From contig JANSWZ010000002.1 of assembly GCA_024743215.1 (NCBI GenBank), positions 434,001 to 498,000 of the forward strand: a stretch of 64,000 nucleotides of DNA, read 5' to 3'. The position numbers and the translations under genes are program-made. Of the stretch, positions 63,255 through 64,000 are shown one piece after another. Under the pieces are notes generated by a model, which was not told the origin of the DNA, ran no database searches, and worked only from the letters and a program-made list of their open reading frames with translations. The first letter of the stretch is position 1. Every line of letters begins with the position of its first letter. The DNA is from Alphaproteobacteria bacterium (lineage in GTDB: Bacteria; Pseudomonadota; Alphaproteobacteria; Rhizobiales; GCA-2746425).

Positions 63255-64000
63255 ATGACCGATAGATTTGCCTTTCAGACATTTGACCCCGGATTTACAG
63301 ACACCACCCCTCCGGCACATTGCATACCGATTTATCTGCTGACTGCAGACAATGTCATGTTCGAAGATGATCCATTCGAGGCCATAAGTCTGCGTGCAAA
63401 AAACTGGATCAAGGCATCCAATTTCGGCGCAGCGAGTGGCGCACTACTTCTTGTGCCGGATGATGAGGGGTTCCTGTCTTGCATTGTCCTTGGTGTTGGA
63501 CCGACGGATGTCGGGGATCAGGACCCTCTGATTGTCGGTGCGTTACCGCAGGCCCTGCCAGGCGGTGACTATCGGATTGCCTATGGAGAGAACATCACCC
63601 GTGATCGCGCCCGCGACGCGTTAGCATGGGCATTGGGATCCTATAAATTCGACCGCTACAAGAAAATGAGTTCTGCTGAACCGAAATTATGCCTCGATCA
63701 GGATATCACGAACCTGGACGAGGTACGGGCACTTGCCCGTGCCACGGCTTTTGGCCGCGATCTGGTGAGCACCCCGGCCAATGATATGGGACCAAAGGAA
63801 ATAGCGGACGCAGCCCAAGCGCTGGCCAGCGCCTATGATGTTCCCTGCAAAATCACCATTGGTAATGACTTGCTGACGGAAAACTTTCCGATGATCCACG
63901 CTGTTGGCCGTGCCAGTGAGGAAGCGCCGAGGCTGGTTGACTTTTCTTGGGGTGCAACACGTAATCCAAAGGTAACGCTTGTCGGCAAGGGTGTGGCTTT
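63255..64000 (+). CDS. Leucyl aminopeptidase family M17 (partial, N-terminal ~248 residues)
   Basis: The reading frame starts at ATG 63255 and runs off the window. The N-terminal domain (~1-150) is followed by the M17 catalytic domain: ARATAFGRDLVSTPANDMGPKEIA and the start of the active-site loop, VTLVGKGVAF, where the Lys is catalytic. The family removes N-terminal residues from peptides with two metal ions and works in the cytosol as a hexamer. Only the first half can be seen, so completeness is not known. Divergent from the sensor gene. Confidence 0.9.
   Translation, partial: MTDRFAFQTFDPGFTDTTPPAHCIPIYLLTADNVMFEDDPFEAISLRAKNWIKASNFGAASGALLLVPDDEGFLSCIVLGVGPTDVGDQDPLIVGALPQALPGGDYRIAYGENITRDRARDALAWALGSYKFDRYKKMSSAEPKLCLDQDITNLDEVRALARATAFGRDLVSTPANDMGPKEIADAAQALASAYDVPCKITIGNDLLTENFPMIHAVGRASEEAPRLVDFSWGATRNPKVTLVGKGVA

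Overview
The window reads as chromosomal DNA of an alphaproteobacterium of the Rhizobiales/Hyphomicrobiales type with moderate GC. The evidence is the gene content. There is a ChvI/ChvG two-component system followed by short-form HprK, EIIA(Man), HPr and ahcY. There is a DivL-type kinase with tyrosine in place of the phospho-accepting histidine, a GcrA cell-cycle regulator, a TsaE-phosphotransferase fusion followed by a MurU-like gene, AddAB instead of RecBCD, and an SRP RNA next to dnaX-ybaB-recR. Genes are densely packed, with many ATGA/GTGA overlaps. I see no phage, insertion sequence, CRISPR array or tRNA.

Layout. 1-4559: the end of a LysR gene, divergent from a tripartite tricarboxylate transporter (TctC, then a TctA-TctB fusion) and a GST. 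4604-10780: accessory genes: DUF2306 and LysE membrane proteins, a MerR regulator divergent from an MFS pump, a MarR regulator divergent from EF-hand and cytochrome b561 genes, and a gamma-glutamyltransferase. 10965-28801: core genes chvI-chvG-hprK-EIIA-ptsH-ahcY, then divL, tsaE/amgK, murU, addB, addA, with gcrA convergent to addA. 29233-45123: housekeeping genes argD-argF-hslO, maeB, mutS-thiF/moeB, dnaX-ybaB-recR, SRP RNA, small genes and argB. 45286-47918: a PhyH dioxygenase, an adenosine deaminase-like gene and upp. 47918-60221: a carbohydrate region. 60250-64000: an orphan PhnD-like binding protein, a degenerate membrane sensor, and the start of a leucyl aminopeptidase.

The most interesting region is 48790-60221. 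It holds an aldose-1-epimerase, an EamA transporter, a TRAP transporter (Q, M, P), and an operon of PfkB kinase, LacD/YihT-like class I aldolase, FucI-like isomerase and GH31 glycosidase. The kinase aligns, from memory, without gaps over its first ~108 residues with E. coli YihV (6-deoxy-6-sulfofructose kinase). It keeps two of the three reported sulfonate-binding residues (Lys27, Arg137). This makes a sulfoquinovose (sulfo-EMP2-like) pathway the leading hypothesis, with TRAP uptake and a YicI-type GH31 instead of a YihQ-type sulfoquinovosidase. A near-identical dyad (GTCTT-N11-AAGAC) lies upstream of both the TRAP/EamA pair and the kinase operon and suggests one regulon. No regulator and no sulfolactaldehyde reductase or dehydrogenase is visible, so the assignment is an inference.

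Other notable signals are a MerR/SoxR-like operator set in a 19-bp promoter spacer, two copies of a 110-115 bp bipartite palindromic element, a candidate small RNA at about 42511-42598, and a terminator-like hairpin in a GANTC-rich region upstream of argD.
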